Made by a program: the position numbers and the translations under genes | Source: Candidatus Omnitrophota bacterium | Lineage (GTDB): Bacteria > Omnitrophota > Gorgyraeia > 2-01-FULL-45-10 | DNA: 39,971 nt | Direction: 5' to 3' | Assembly (NCBI GenBank): GCA_028699255.1 | Contig: JAQVUX010000010.1 | Location: 1-39,971 of the forward strand | In this document: piece by piece, positions 23,163-30,832 of the stretch | Numbering within the stretch: the first letter of the stretch is position 1 | Layout of the letters: each line of letters starts with the position of its first letter | The notes under the pieces: model-generated | What the model saw: only the letters and a program-made list of their open reading frames with translations | Database searches by the model: none | What the model was told of the DNA's origin: nothing

Positions 23163-23186
23163 CTTGTACCTCCCGATTATAGTGAA

Positions 23187-23216
23187 AAACAAAAAACAAC
23201 CCGCTTGAGTTGTTTT
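23187..23216 (-). terminator. Rho-independent terminator after the phosphorelay operon
   Basis: On the minus strand AAAACAACTC (23216-23207) pairs with GGGTTGTTTT (23202-23193) around loop AAGC with one G-T pair, followed by TTGTTTTT. It lies after the DHp-like gene and before the BamE-like gene, separating the two operons. Confidence 0.85.
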
Positions 23217-23307
23217 AGATTATTTATATTATTTTTTGCATTTTTCATAACTTGTAGTCATATAGTAGTATGCCGCGCCGACAATGTCAAATAGAATAAT
23301 TGAGAGG

Positions 23308-23766
23308 CTAATATTTTCCTTGCGTAGCAAGCCTATCCTTAGCCTCGGCTATTGCCGTCAACATGGAATCGCATATAGGCTCAAGTTTTTTAAGCCTTTC
23401 GGCAAAAATTAGCAGGTTTTCTTTTGTGTCGGATTTCAAAAGTTCGGAGTATGCCATCTCGGCGTTGCTGTAGTTTTCTTTCGCGGTTTTTAATTCACGC
23501 TTTATGGCACTTTCTAAAACTACGGCTGTGCCCTTGGAATCGATTTCGGCCAATACATTCAATGTCAGATTAAGGTTTTCAGCGATCCTGTCATGGTAGG
23601 CGGCTATATTTTTAAAAGTGGTCGACAGTCCTTCTTTAAACTGACCCTCCAGTCTATCCATGTTAAACTTAGTAATATACGCTACACATATCTGCGAAAG
23701 TGTAGCGATACCGCCTATCGAGCCGGTAAGATCGTGAAATAATACATGAAGCCTCTCGCTTGCCAT
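23308..23766 (-). CDS. stand-alone DHp-like helical protein, possible phosphotransferase
   Basis: A 152-residue, all-helical-looking protein with no signal peptide. The first 26 residues resemble a kinase DHp helix: LFHDLTGSIGGIATLSQ, with His11 followed by acidic Asp and the usual hydrophobic register. The neighbouring kinase has MSHQFNNKFHGIAMSIQ at the same place. There is no ATP-binding domain. The rest is charged helices (about 70-150). A Spo0B- or HPt-like step between the receiver encoded 12 bases upstream and another receiver is plausible but unproven; it might instead be a structural or phosphatase-like partner. It is the last gene of its operon. Confidence 0.68.
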   Translation of the reverse strand: MASERLHVLFHDLTGSIGGIATLSQICVAYITKFNMDRLEGQFKEGLSTTFKNIAAYHDRIAENLNLTLNVLAEIDSKGTAVVLESAIKRELKTAKENYSNAEMAYSELLKSDTKENLLIFAERLKKLEPICDSMLTAIAEAKDRLATQGKY

Positions 23767-23778
23767 TGCTTGGCCCCT

Positions 23779-24144
23779 TTACGAGTTAACGTGTCTGCTA
23801 AATTCGTTTATTGTGCTTATCAGTTTCTCCAAATTAACGGGCTTCTTAAGCATCGTCTTTGCGCCATGCTGTAAACACTCCTCCATCGTAGTATCTCCAC
23901 CGGTGAGTATTATGCCTTGAGCTTTCGGATTAAGCTCCAACCCTTTCTTTAAAAGCGTAAAACCATCGACTTCTTCCCGTAAGTTTATATCGAGTATAAG
24001 AATATCGGGCTTATGCGTTTCGAGAAGCATAAACGCTTCCCTGGAATTCTTAGCCCCATACGCATCGTAATCTCTCATCTTCAGCATCGTAACGGTCATA
24101 TCCGTGATCATTTCTTCGTCATCGACCAGCAATATTTTAACCAC
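23779..24144 (-). CDS. single-domain response regulator
   Basis: A 121-residue receiver with Asp8/Asp9, phospho-site Asp52 (DILILDINL), Thr81 (IILTGG) and Lys101 (KKP) intact and no output domain. It lies 13 bases after the 7TM kinase gene and 12 before the DHp-like gene, so it is probably the middle piece of a relay. Confidence 0.93.
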   Translation of the reverse strand: MVKILLVDDEEMITDMTVTMLKMRDYDAYGAKNSREAFMLLETHKPDILILDINLREEVDGFTLLKKGLELNPKAQGIILTGGDTTMEECLQHGAKTMLKKPVNLEKLISTINEFSRHVNS

Positions 24145-24157
24145 TTGCCTGTGCCTC

Positions 24158-26314
24158 CTATTTTTTTATACTTGGATCGTCAGGTTTTTCTGCTATGGGT
24201 ATATGTATGCTTATCACGGCCCCCTGTCCATAGACGGATTCGTAAGCAACTTTGCCTTTGTGAAAATCCACAAACTGGTTTAACATTTTATTGCCTGCCC
24301 CATGGCCGGATTTTCCACTGGAACCTTTGGTGGAATAATACGGGATGACTTTTCTGACGTTTTCCAGAACCTCGGGCTTCATGCCGACACCGTTATCCTT
24401 TATTGATACTATAATCTCTTTAGCTTTTTTATTACTTGATGCGGTTATTATTATACGGCCCCTAAAACCCGCGGTTTTTGCTTTCATATATTCTATCGCT
24501 TCATATGCGTTGTCTATGGCTATAAAATACGCCTCCTGAAGATAGCCCAGGTGCGCAAACGTAAGAGGTAAATCTTTATCTATATTTTTTATTATTTCCA
24601 TCTCTTTAAAACCGGGATGCTTATACTCGACAAGTTGGAGTACGACATCTATGTTGCTCGTTATATTAACCATCTCGAATTTTAATCTATCGGGCTTACT
24701 GAAATTGAGTAACCCCTGGGCGATCTCACCGGCGCCGATGGCTTCTTTCTCGGTTTTAGTCATGATATCAAAAACATTAGCGACGTTATCTTTATCTCCC
24801 GAAGGTATTTTTAATTGCAGGATCTCCCTTGCGCACTGTATGCTCATAGCAATACCGTGAAATTTATTATTAAACTGATGGGACATGCCATAAGCCATAA
24901 TAGCCAGCTCTTCTTTAAGCTTTGCCTGCGTCATATTAAGATGCATGGCATCCCGTTCCTTCACAAATTCAGCGTTTTTGAGCGCTATGGCCAGCGTACG
25001 AGCTAAGTCCATAAGTATGTTCAAGTCTTCCTGGGTATAGTATTCATCGGATTTTTTCTTGCCCAAGAGGATAATACCTATAAGCTCATCCCGCAGTAAT
25101 AGCGGAATGACTAATGCGGCTTTGAGAGAAAGCATTTCGTTTCTTATATCTTCTTTTATCTTTTTGTCGTTGTCATTTTCCGTCGATAAGATACCTTTTG
25201 CCGACTTTAGGTATTTCGCGATCGGCGACTCCTTCTCGATAATTCGAGCCTCGTTTTCATCCTTACCGCTATGCGACATATATTTATTACTATTCGCCAA
25301 TAAAACATCTGAATACTGAGGATGGAATATTTTCTCTAAAAAATCAATGGTTCCATCGACGATTTTATCCATATCCAAAAGCGTTATGACTTCATCAATG
25401 AAGAATTCAATCGCTTGCCGGTAGTTGTATTTTTTTTGGAAGAGGTATCGATCGGTAAGATTGGTGAGTATTTTTTTGATAGGTTCCAATGTTAAAATTA
25501 TTAAAAGCGCACTAATGCTAAGGGTTAGAATCCTTCCTACAAAACTCATTCGAGATAACATGAATTCTTGAATAAATAATATTGGCAAAATAAACATAGC
25601 CACTGCTACAGCGAAAAGACCGGCAAAAACAAGTGTTTTCTTTACCACAACGTCGATGTCAAATAATTGGCGACGAAAAATTGAATATGCAATAATTATA
25701 CAATACAGCGGTATGAAAAAATTGCCATAAGGATATACTTTAATGCCGTATACGGGAAGAAAGTATGATCCACCGCCCCATAATCCAAAAATATAGGCGG
25801 CTGAATATAAACGTAATGATATTTTTTCAGCTTCGTCTGCTACTTTATATTTTCTTATTATCAAATAAGTCGCGTATGCTGCTGTGGCAATCCATGCTAA
25901 ACCATATATTTTATAGACCATATTAACTGGCTGTGGAAAATAAAAACTATTGAAGAGATATACCATTTTAATGCCGATTAAATGTGTAAAAAATAAAATT
26001 GGTAACAGGATGGCTAATAAATAAGCTATACACAAAATAAATTTATGTTTTAAATTATTTATAAGAAGGAGGTGGTGAACTAATAAAGTTGCTACGAAAA
26101 AACCTCCTACATGCGCTACGCTCCACCAAAAATACGCATCTTCAGGACTTTTCGAAAGACCAGCTAATCCTTGGCCAATACCCCATATTGAAATAGCTAT
26201 ATTTTGTAACGCAAAGGTTGAGTGTATTTTGTTTTTACCGTAAATTAAAATTGTAACCCCTAAAATAAGGGATGTGGCTCCTAACAGCAACCCTGAGAAC
26301 GCAAACATATTCAT
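24158..26314 (-). CDS. 7TM-GAF histidine kinase
   Basis: About 718 residues from the ATG at 26314, which has AAAGG upstream and follows the oxidoreductase stop by one base; a longer frame would overlap that gene by 53 bases and is less likely. The first ~290 residues hold eight or so hydrophobic helices of the 7TM kinase sensor type. A GAF-like domain follows (about 300-450), then an atypical DHp with GMSHQFNNKFHGI (His479) and an ATP-binding domain with AIDNAYEAI, DNGVGM and the lid GKSGHGAGNKM. It presumably senses a membrane or lipophilic signal and feeds the receiver next to it. Confidence 0.9.
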   Translation of the reverse strand: MNMFAFSGLLLGATSLILGVTILIYGKNKIHSTFALQNIAISIWGIGQGLAGLSKSPEDAYFWWSVAHVGGFFVATLLVHHLLLINNLKHKFILCIAYLLAILLPILFFTHLIGIKMVYLFNSFYFPQPVNMVYKIYGLAWIATAAYATYLIIRKYKVADEAEKISLRLYSAAYIFGLWGGGSYFLPVYGIKVYPYGNFFIPLYCIIIAYSIFRRQLFDIDVVVKKTLVFAGLFAVAVAMFILPILFIQEFMLSRMSFVGRILTLSISALLIILTLEPIKKILTNLTDRYLFQKKYNYRQAIEFFIDEVITLLDMDKIVDGTIDFLEKIFHPQYSDVLLANSNKYMSHSGKDENEARIIEKESPIAKYLKSAKGILSTENDNDKKIKEDIRNEMLSLKAALVIPLLLRDELIGIILLGKKKSDEYYTQEDLNILMDLARTLAIALKNAEFVKERDAMHLNMTQAKLKEELAIMAYGMSHQFNNKFHGIAMSIQCAREILQLKIPSGDKDNVANVFDIMTKTEKEAIGAGEIAQGLLNFSKPDRLKFEMVNITSNIDVVLQLVEYKHPGFKEMEIIKNIDKDLPLTFAHLGYLQEAYFIAIDNAYEAIEYMKAKTAGFRGRIIITASSNKKAKEIIVSIKDNGVGMKPEVLENVRKVIPYYSTKGSSGKSGHGAGNKMLNQFVDFHKGKVAYESVYGQGAVISIHIPIAEKPDDPSIKK

Positions 26315-26315
26315 A

Positions 26316-27788
26316 TTATTTACCTTTAGCGTTAAGCAATCGATAAGTTTTTTCCGCCGCCCTCGCAACTCCCGCTATACCGCCTCCGATCTTTGTCCAG
26401 TGACTCGATAAGAACAGATTTTTTATCGGGGTGGTAACTTTCATAAATCGTATATCGTCATATAAATTATTCTTACTCCAGCCATATATAGCCCCATGGC
26501 TGTTACCTGTATATCGTTCCATAGTTAACGGCGTTGCTATAACTTTCTCGATTATATATTGTTGCAACTTGGGTATAGCTACTTCAGCTCGCTTAATCAG
26601 TTTGTCAGCCATTTTTTCTTTCGTGCTCTTATATGTCCGTTTATCTAAACTCTTCCAAAAATCATATCCGGATAACATAGTAATTGAAACTACAGATTTA
26701 CCTTTCGAGCATAACGTACTTGAAAGGTTGGAATATATAATTACCGATATCGGCGCAAGTTCTATATTATTATTTACTGAGGCATAATACATTTTGGTTA
26801 AATCATATCCGGGATTTATAAATACAGCGCTATCATTTATACCAAGTTTTTTCAAATCTACATCTAGACCTAAATATACCCTGAACGCAGAGATGGAAGC
26901 CTCTTTTTCCTCGGATTTTTCAAGTAGCTTCGCAACATCTTCATTTTTTTCGGATAACATATCAAAAGTCTTGCGCAAATCTATGTTAGAGATAAAAGCA
27001 TCCGCTTTATAGCATGTTTTATCGGCAAGCTCTATTCCGATGGCCTTTTTATCGCTAACGTGTATTTTGCATACTTCCGACTCTTTAAGTATTATGCCGC
27101 CATTTTTTCTGATAACATTCGCGCATTCGTTAATAAATATCCCCATGCCATATTTTGGGTAATAGCTACCGTTACAGGTATAATCATGCCAGATATAGGC
27201 AAACGTTATGGCTGAAAGCATGCTGGGCGGCACACCACAATATACCCAATATTGGGAAATAATCGCTTTTAACTTTTCATTCTTAATAAACTTATTCAGC
27301 AAATCTTCGAATGTCGCCTTATAATATTTCATAATATTAGGCGACTTCAAAAGTTTCCTCTTTTTATCCAAAGCATCGATCTCATTATAGATCAGGCCCA
27401 TCTCATCGATTAATTGATCAATACCTTTTTTTTCATTTTTGAACAGGTTATAAAGTATTTTTTTGTATGCTTTGACATTAGCTTGTGGAAAACGTAAATC
27501 ATAATCAGGATATATGGATCTGTATAAAACCGCAGGTTTTGTAAAAGGGGATTTTTTCAGCACTCCGCTTTGTTTGAAAATATTGTATACTACTTGCCCA
27601 TTCTTTATCCCATTCACTGCTTCGATAGCTACATCAAAATCAAATCCGTTTCGTTTAAAACTAGCGCAATATCCTCCGAGATTACTATCTTTCTCAAGAA
27701 GTAACACTTTTTTACTCTTGGATAAGAGGGCACCAAGCACCGAGCCGCCTATGCCAGAACCAATTATAATAAAATCATATTTGATCAT
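26316..27788 (-). CDS. CrtI/CrtISO-like FAD oxidoreductase
   Basis: A 490-residue flavoprotein of the phytoene desaturase / carotenoid isomerase superfamily. The N-terminus has the FAD motif FIIIGSGIGGSVLGALLSK, then LLLEKDSNLGGYCASF; the C-terminus has FLSSHWTKIGGGIAGVARAAE, the usual second FAD contact. It may desaturate, saturate or isomerise an isoprenoid or other lipophilic substrate, probably at the membrane. No carotenoid synthesis genes are nearby, so the substrate is open. Its start overlaps the double flavoprotein by 14 bases, hinting at an electron-transfer pair. Confidence 0.88.
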   Translation of the reverse strand: MIKYDFIIIGSGIGGSVLGALLSKSKKVLLLEKDSNLGGYCASFKRNGFDFDVAIEAVNGIKNGQVVYNIFKQSGVLKKSPFTKPAVLYRSIYPDYDLRFPQANVKAYKKILYNLFKNEKKGIDQLIDEMGLIYNEIDALDKKRKLLKSPNIMKYYKATFEDLLNKFIKNEKLKAIISQYWVYCGVPPSMLSAITFAYIWHDYTCNGSYYPKYGMGIFINECANVIRKNGGIILKESEVCKIHVSDKKAIGIELADKTCYKADAFISNIDLRKTFDMLSEKNEDVAKLLEKSEEKEASISAFRVYLGLDVDLKKLGINDSAVFINPGYDLTKMYYASVNNNIELAPISVIIYSNLSSTLCSKGKSVVSITMLSGYDFWKSLDKRTYKSTKEKMADKLIKRAEVAIPKLQQYIIEKVIATPLTMERYTGNSHGAIYGWSKNNLYDDIRFMKVTTPIKNLFLSSHWTKIGGGIAGVARAAEKTYRLLNAKGK

Positions 27789-29169
27789 TTTGAATATAGT
27801 TTTTTATCAGTTTTTTATGCGGCCTGATTATTTCACGGTTAAACCTTTTAACGAATTCTCTTCTAAAAATAGGGATTTTCATTAAAGGATACAATATAAA
27901 GTTCGTTACTCGCATTTTTATATTATTGTGAGAAAAATCGTAAAGTCCCAGTTTTTTATACGTTTTATGATCTATTTGCAACGCAAATCTAAAATCTCCC
28001 CATACATAATCGCGTAATAATCTTGTGCCTGCTATGCCATAAAACATTCTGGATTTTATGTAACGTCTATCGCTCCGCGTGACTATCTGGATTGCCAGAT
28101 TTTTCAAACGATCGTCTATTTCATCTGAATTTTCACACTCATCTGTTACTATATCCACCAAGCTACCTTGCTGCCATTCTACATAGGCCTCCAACATTTC
28201 TCTCAAATTTGAAATTTGCTCCAATGGACCGGATATTATCATTCCTACTTGTTTACCTATAAAAACGGGGACATGATTATTGAAAAAACTTCTATCTAAA
28301 AATAATTTCCATGACGAAGATATATATCGGTCTTTAATTTTACCGGCAAAAATGATTATATCCGCCGGTTTTATTTTAGCATTATAAAGCTTTGTAAACT
28401 CATCATCATGAACACACTTACTTTCATATCCACAATGATAACAGCCTATGCATCCGTTTTTTATGCCAAGCTTTTCTATATCTATTATTTCGGCATTATT
28501 ATCAATGCTCTCAACGAATCCATTTACCATTTTGATTAAATTCGATTCGCTTTTTACGCCATCGATTAAAATAACAATTTTTTTACCCCCAACATCGATG
28601 ACATTTTTTATATTTTTCGGTCTATACAAATTCTCTGATGAAATTATAGGCCTATATCTTTTTGCAACGAGCATTTTTTGCTTTACTGATTCAAAAAAGT
28701 ACTCAGCAAATGATACCAATTCTTTCCTTTCCTTCTCTTTTAAAAGGCCGAGCCGTTCACCAGAAAAACAACCAATATATTTCATGTTTAAATCATCGCA
28801 AATGGCTCGGATATAATTATGCGCTATATTGTCATGGAAATGGATGGATGTGCTAAAAGCGGCCGTATATTTACCGTTAAAAAAACACTCTTTGTTTTTC
28901 TCAAAAATTAGTTCTATAAACCTTTTATATTGTGCGGGGATAAGAAGGATATATACTGGGAAAGCCCAAATAACACCATCGGATTGCTCAACCTTATTTA
29001 AGATATCCTGCAATATCTTTTCATCTTTTTCTATTTTTTTTATGTTTTTGGAAATCTCTATTATTTCAAATTTATGATAAGGAAATATTTTTTGAATAAA
29101 CTCGATAGATTTCATCGTAATACTAAGATCGACGCCCAGCGGGCTACCATTCAGCACAACTATTTTCAT
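27775..29169 (-). CDS. fused double flavoprotein with Isf-type iron-sulfur motif
   Basis: About 464 residues from the ATG at 29169, which begins the flavodoxin-like MKIVVLNGSPLG; the open frame runs 23 codons further, overlapping the gene before it, and I reject that. Two flavodoxin-like/FMN-reductase modules sit in tandem (about 1-165 and 190-360). The second has a compact Cys cluster C-x2-C-x2-C-x5-C (Cys240, 243, 246, 252; GCIGCYHCGYESKC) as in archaeal iron-sulfur flavoprotein Isf, expected to bind a [4Fe-4S] cluster. The first lacks it. A basic C-terminal stretch (360-464) is unassigned. It probably passes electrons to or from the CrtI-like enzyme. Confidence 0.84.
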   Translation of the reverse strand: MKIVVLNGSPLGVDLSITMKSIEFIQKIFPYHKFEIIEISKNIKKIEKDEKILQDILNKVEQSDGVIWAFPVYILLIPAQYKRFIELIFEKNKECFFNGKYTAAFSTSIHFHDNIAHNYIRAICDDLNMKYIGCFSGERLGLLKEKERKELVSFAEYFFESVKQKMLVAKRYRPIISSENLYRPKNIKNVIDVGGKKIVILIDGVKSESNLIKMVNGFVESIDNNAEIIDIEKLGIKNGCIGCYHCGYESKCVHDDEFTKLYNAKIKPADIIIFAGKIKDRYISSSWKLFLDRSFFNNHVPVFIGKQVGMIISGPLEQISNLREMLEAYVEWQQGSLVDIVTDECENSDEIDDRLKNLAIQIVTRSDRRYIKSRMFYGIAGTRLLRDYVWGDFRFALQIDHKTYKKLGLYDFSHNNIKMRVTNFILYPLMKIPIFRREFVKRFNREIIRPHKKLIKNYIQNDQI

Positions 29170-29207
29170 AAATATTCTTTTGTCAGTTTTATCGGCTCTG
29201 CCATGGT

Positions 29208-30095
29208 TTACTTCTTCACCAACCCATGCTTTATGCATTCTTTAGCTACAAAATTCGCGAGAGCCTTGTTTAAAAGCTTGAATCCTTTATCGTCTATGGC
29301 GGTTTGATTGCAAAACTCTACATTCATCTTTTTAAGCTCAATTAACTCGAAATCGCTTTTGGGTAAGAATCCATGCAATATAAGCGCTTTCGGTTTATGG
29401 CTCGATCTCATCATCAGCCCGGCGAGCTCTTTCGTATCTTCGATACTGAAAAGGCTTTCATTCATAACCACTATATCGGGTTGATAGTCATACAAAAGAT
29501 TAAGCCCTTCCCTATCGCCATATACGACCTTTATCTCGTAGCTACCTTCTATCACACCCTGCTCTTTGTCTTCAGGCGTAAGCGCCTGTCCTGCAAAATA
29601 TACACACATAAGCGCGAACGCCATAGGATTTGGCTCAAGGAATAGGACCTTAGCTTTCGGAGTTTGGGTAATTTCCGGGTCTTTTTCGTTTGTGGAATAA
29701 AATCTTGTATCTTTGTCGGATTCTCGTAAAACATATTTGATCCTATCGAGAAGTTTTGATATATCTATGGGCTTAACAAGAAAGCCGTTAACACCAATCT
29801 TTTCAACGGCATCTTTTGACTCTTTATCATATGCGGTTATTACGATTACCTTGGTCTTAGGGTGTTCTTTTCTGACCTTCTTTAGGATGGTAACACCGTC
29901 TATGCCGGGCATATTTATATCGAGTAGTATCAAGTCGATATTGTGAATAGAGTCTATGACTTTTGCGGCTTCGGTGCCGTCGAAAGCGGTAAGCATATCA
30001 TACCCTAAAGCCGAGAAAAATCCTTTCAGGGTCTTGGTTAGATCGACTTCGTCATCCGCTACCAGTATCACGCCTTTTTCATTATTTTCTCTCAT
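29208..30095 (-). CDS. response regulator with second, degenerate receiver
   Basis: A 295-residue protein. Residues 8-125 form a complete receiver: Asp14/Asp15, phospho-site Asp59 (DLILLDINMPG), Thr87 (VIVITAYD) and Lys108 (LVKPID). After a linker (~126-147), residues ~148-290 again look like a receiver fold (KVLFLEPNPMAFALM, then DIVVMNESLF, ALILHGF), but the acidic pair and phospho-Asp are lost. A pseudo-receiver could give dimerisation or partner binding. An AAAGGA lies upstream of the ATG. First gene of the phosphorelay-flavoprotein operon. Confidence 0.87.
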   Translation of the reverse strand: MRENNEKGVILVADDEVDLTKTLKGFFSALGYDMLTAFDGTEAAKVIDSIHNIDLILLDINMPGIDGVTILKKVRKEHPKTKVIVITAYDKESKDAVEKIGVNGFLVKPIDISKLLDRIKYVLRESDKDTRFYSTNEKDPEITQTPKAKVLFLEPNPMAFALMCVYFAGQALTPEDKEQGVIEGSYEIKVVYGDREGLNLLYDYQPDIVVMNESLFSIEDTKELAGLMMRSSHKPKALILHGFLPKSDFELIELKKMNVEFCNQTAIDDKGFKLLNKALANFVAKECIKHGLVKK

Positions 30096-30118
30096 TGTTA
30101 TTATTTTCCTTTTATTAT

Positions 30119-30134
30119 GTTAATATCTATTAAC
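30119..30134. promoter_or_regulatory. operator-like palindrome before the phosphorelay operon
   Basis: GTTAATA (30119-30125) and TATTAAC (30128-30134) are perfect inverted arms around two bases. The site lies between the predicted transcription start (~30156) and the first ATG (30095). Confidence 0.55.
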
Positions 30135-30162
30135 TGCCATTTGATAATCATATATAAAGCAA

Positions 30163-30191
30163 AGTATACACGATTTCATCCAGGGAAGCAA
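30163..30191 (-). promoter_or_regulatory. promoter of the phosphorelay-flavoprotein operon
   Basis: On the minus strand TTGCTT (30191-30186) and TATACT (30168-30163) are separated by exactly 17 bases, with TG just before the -10. All genes from 30095 to 23308 are downstream with gaps of at most 38 bases and no terminator until 23216. Confidence 0.65.
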
Positions 30192-30255
30192 ATGCGTCTT
30201 GTTTTTTTTCAGATGGGCTATCTGCTCGTTTACAAGCGGCATGGCCTTAGGCGGG

Positions 30256-30307
30256 GTGCCAGACGCGTCTCATTCATATTGCGAAAAACGAGACGCACCT
30301 CCTTTTT
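30256..30307 (+). terminator. hairpin with T-run, possible terminator
   Basis: Arms GCGTCTC (30265-30271) and GAGACGC (30290-30296) are followed on the plus strand by CTCC and a run of T (30303-30309). No plus-strand gene needs it. On the minus strand, where the genes are, no T-run follows, so its role is unsure. Confidence 0.35.
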
Positions 30308-30832
30308 TTATAAAGCAGAAACTATTTTTACCTTGATCATCCCGCTATTATCGCTATAATCGTAATCGCTCACCCAGAACCTTACCCTTTTGTTCTCCGT
30401 AAGCGTAAACTTTAGGAAAGTCCCGGCAATGTTTTCTTTCACAGCTTTTATCGCTTGCTCCTCAGCATCTGTCTGACTATGCGCGGGTGGGTTAGGCTCA
30501 AAGTAAAGCGTTCCAATATTAGGATAATCCTGGCCGCCATTTACATCGGTTCCTACCGCTACTCCAATAAGCCATTTGTAGTTGGGATTTATTGGATAAC
30601 AAAGTGTAATCGCGCCACCCTCCACCTTGACTATGTAATCACCTTTTTTTAAATCGAGCACTGTTCCTTGCGAACTTTCCGCAGGGATAGTTATCGTTTG
30701 TTCAAAAGCGTAAAGAGAGGCGGAGAAAAGAAGCATACATAAAATCAAGCTCGAAACAAATATCAAAGATTGCTTCGCTCCCTTCGGCCGCTCGCAATGA
30801 CGAACTTTTTCAACAGTCTTAAGTTTACACAT
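30308..30832 (-). CDS. secreted protein, N-terminus built on a REP-like repeat
   Basis: A 174-residue protein with a hydrophobic signal segment (about 23-42, ending SLYA) and a mature part that looks like a small beta-sandwich (QTITIPAESSQGTVLDL, RFWVSDYDYSDNSG). The first 22 codons include the sequence RHCERPKGAKQS, which is the translation of a REP-like element (30767-30804). So either the repeat supplies the positively charged start of the signal peptide, or the true start lies further in. The ATG overlaps the end of the peptidase-like gene by eight bases. The function is not recognised; the mature fold may be a PPC-like domain. Confidence 0.75.
   Translation of the reverse strand: MCKLKTVEKVRHCERPKGAKQSLIFVSSLILCMLLFSASLYAFEQTITIPAESSQGTVLDLKKGDYIVKVEGGAITLCYPINPNYKWLIGVAVGTDVNGGQDYPNIGTLYFEPNPPAHSQTDAEEQAIKAVKENIAGTFLKFTLTENKRVRFWVSDYDYSDNSGMIKVKIVSAL
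30767..30804. repeat. REP-like element inside a coding start
   Basis: It has the same ends (AGATTGCTT ... GCAATGACG) as the element at 173-222, with a short palindromic core. It lies inside codons 10-22 of the secreted protein gene without breaking the frame. Confidence 0.6.

Noticed and set aside
23168-23180. TATAAT promoter directly before the BamE-like gene
   Set aside because: Its start point would fall at or after the Shine-Dalgarno (GGGAGG), removing it from the mRNA; the match probably arises by chance in an AT-rich stretch.
26316-29169. Carotenoid biosynthesis cluster
   Set aside because: Only one CrtI-like gene is present. There is no phytoene synthase, GGPP synthase or cyclase in the window.
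30231-30298. Small minus-strand ORF after AAAGGAGG near 30295-30303
   Set aside because: The first ATG is about 20 bases from the ribosome-like site and the frame has only 15 codons.
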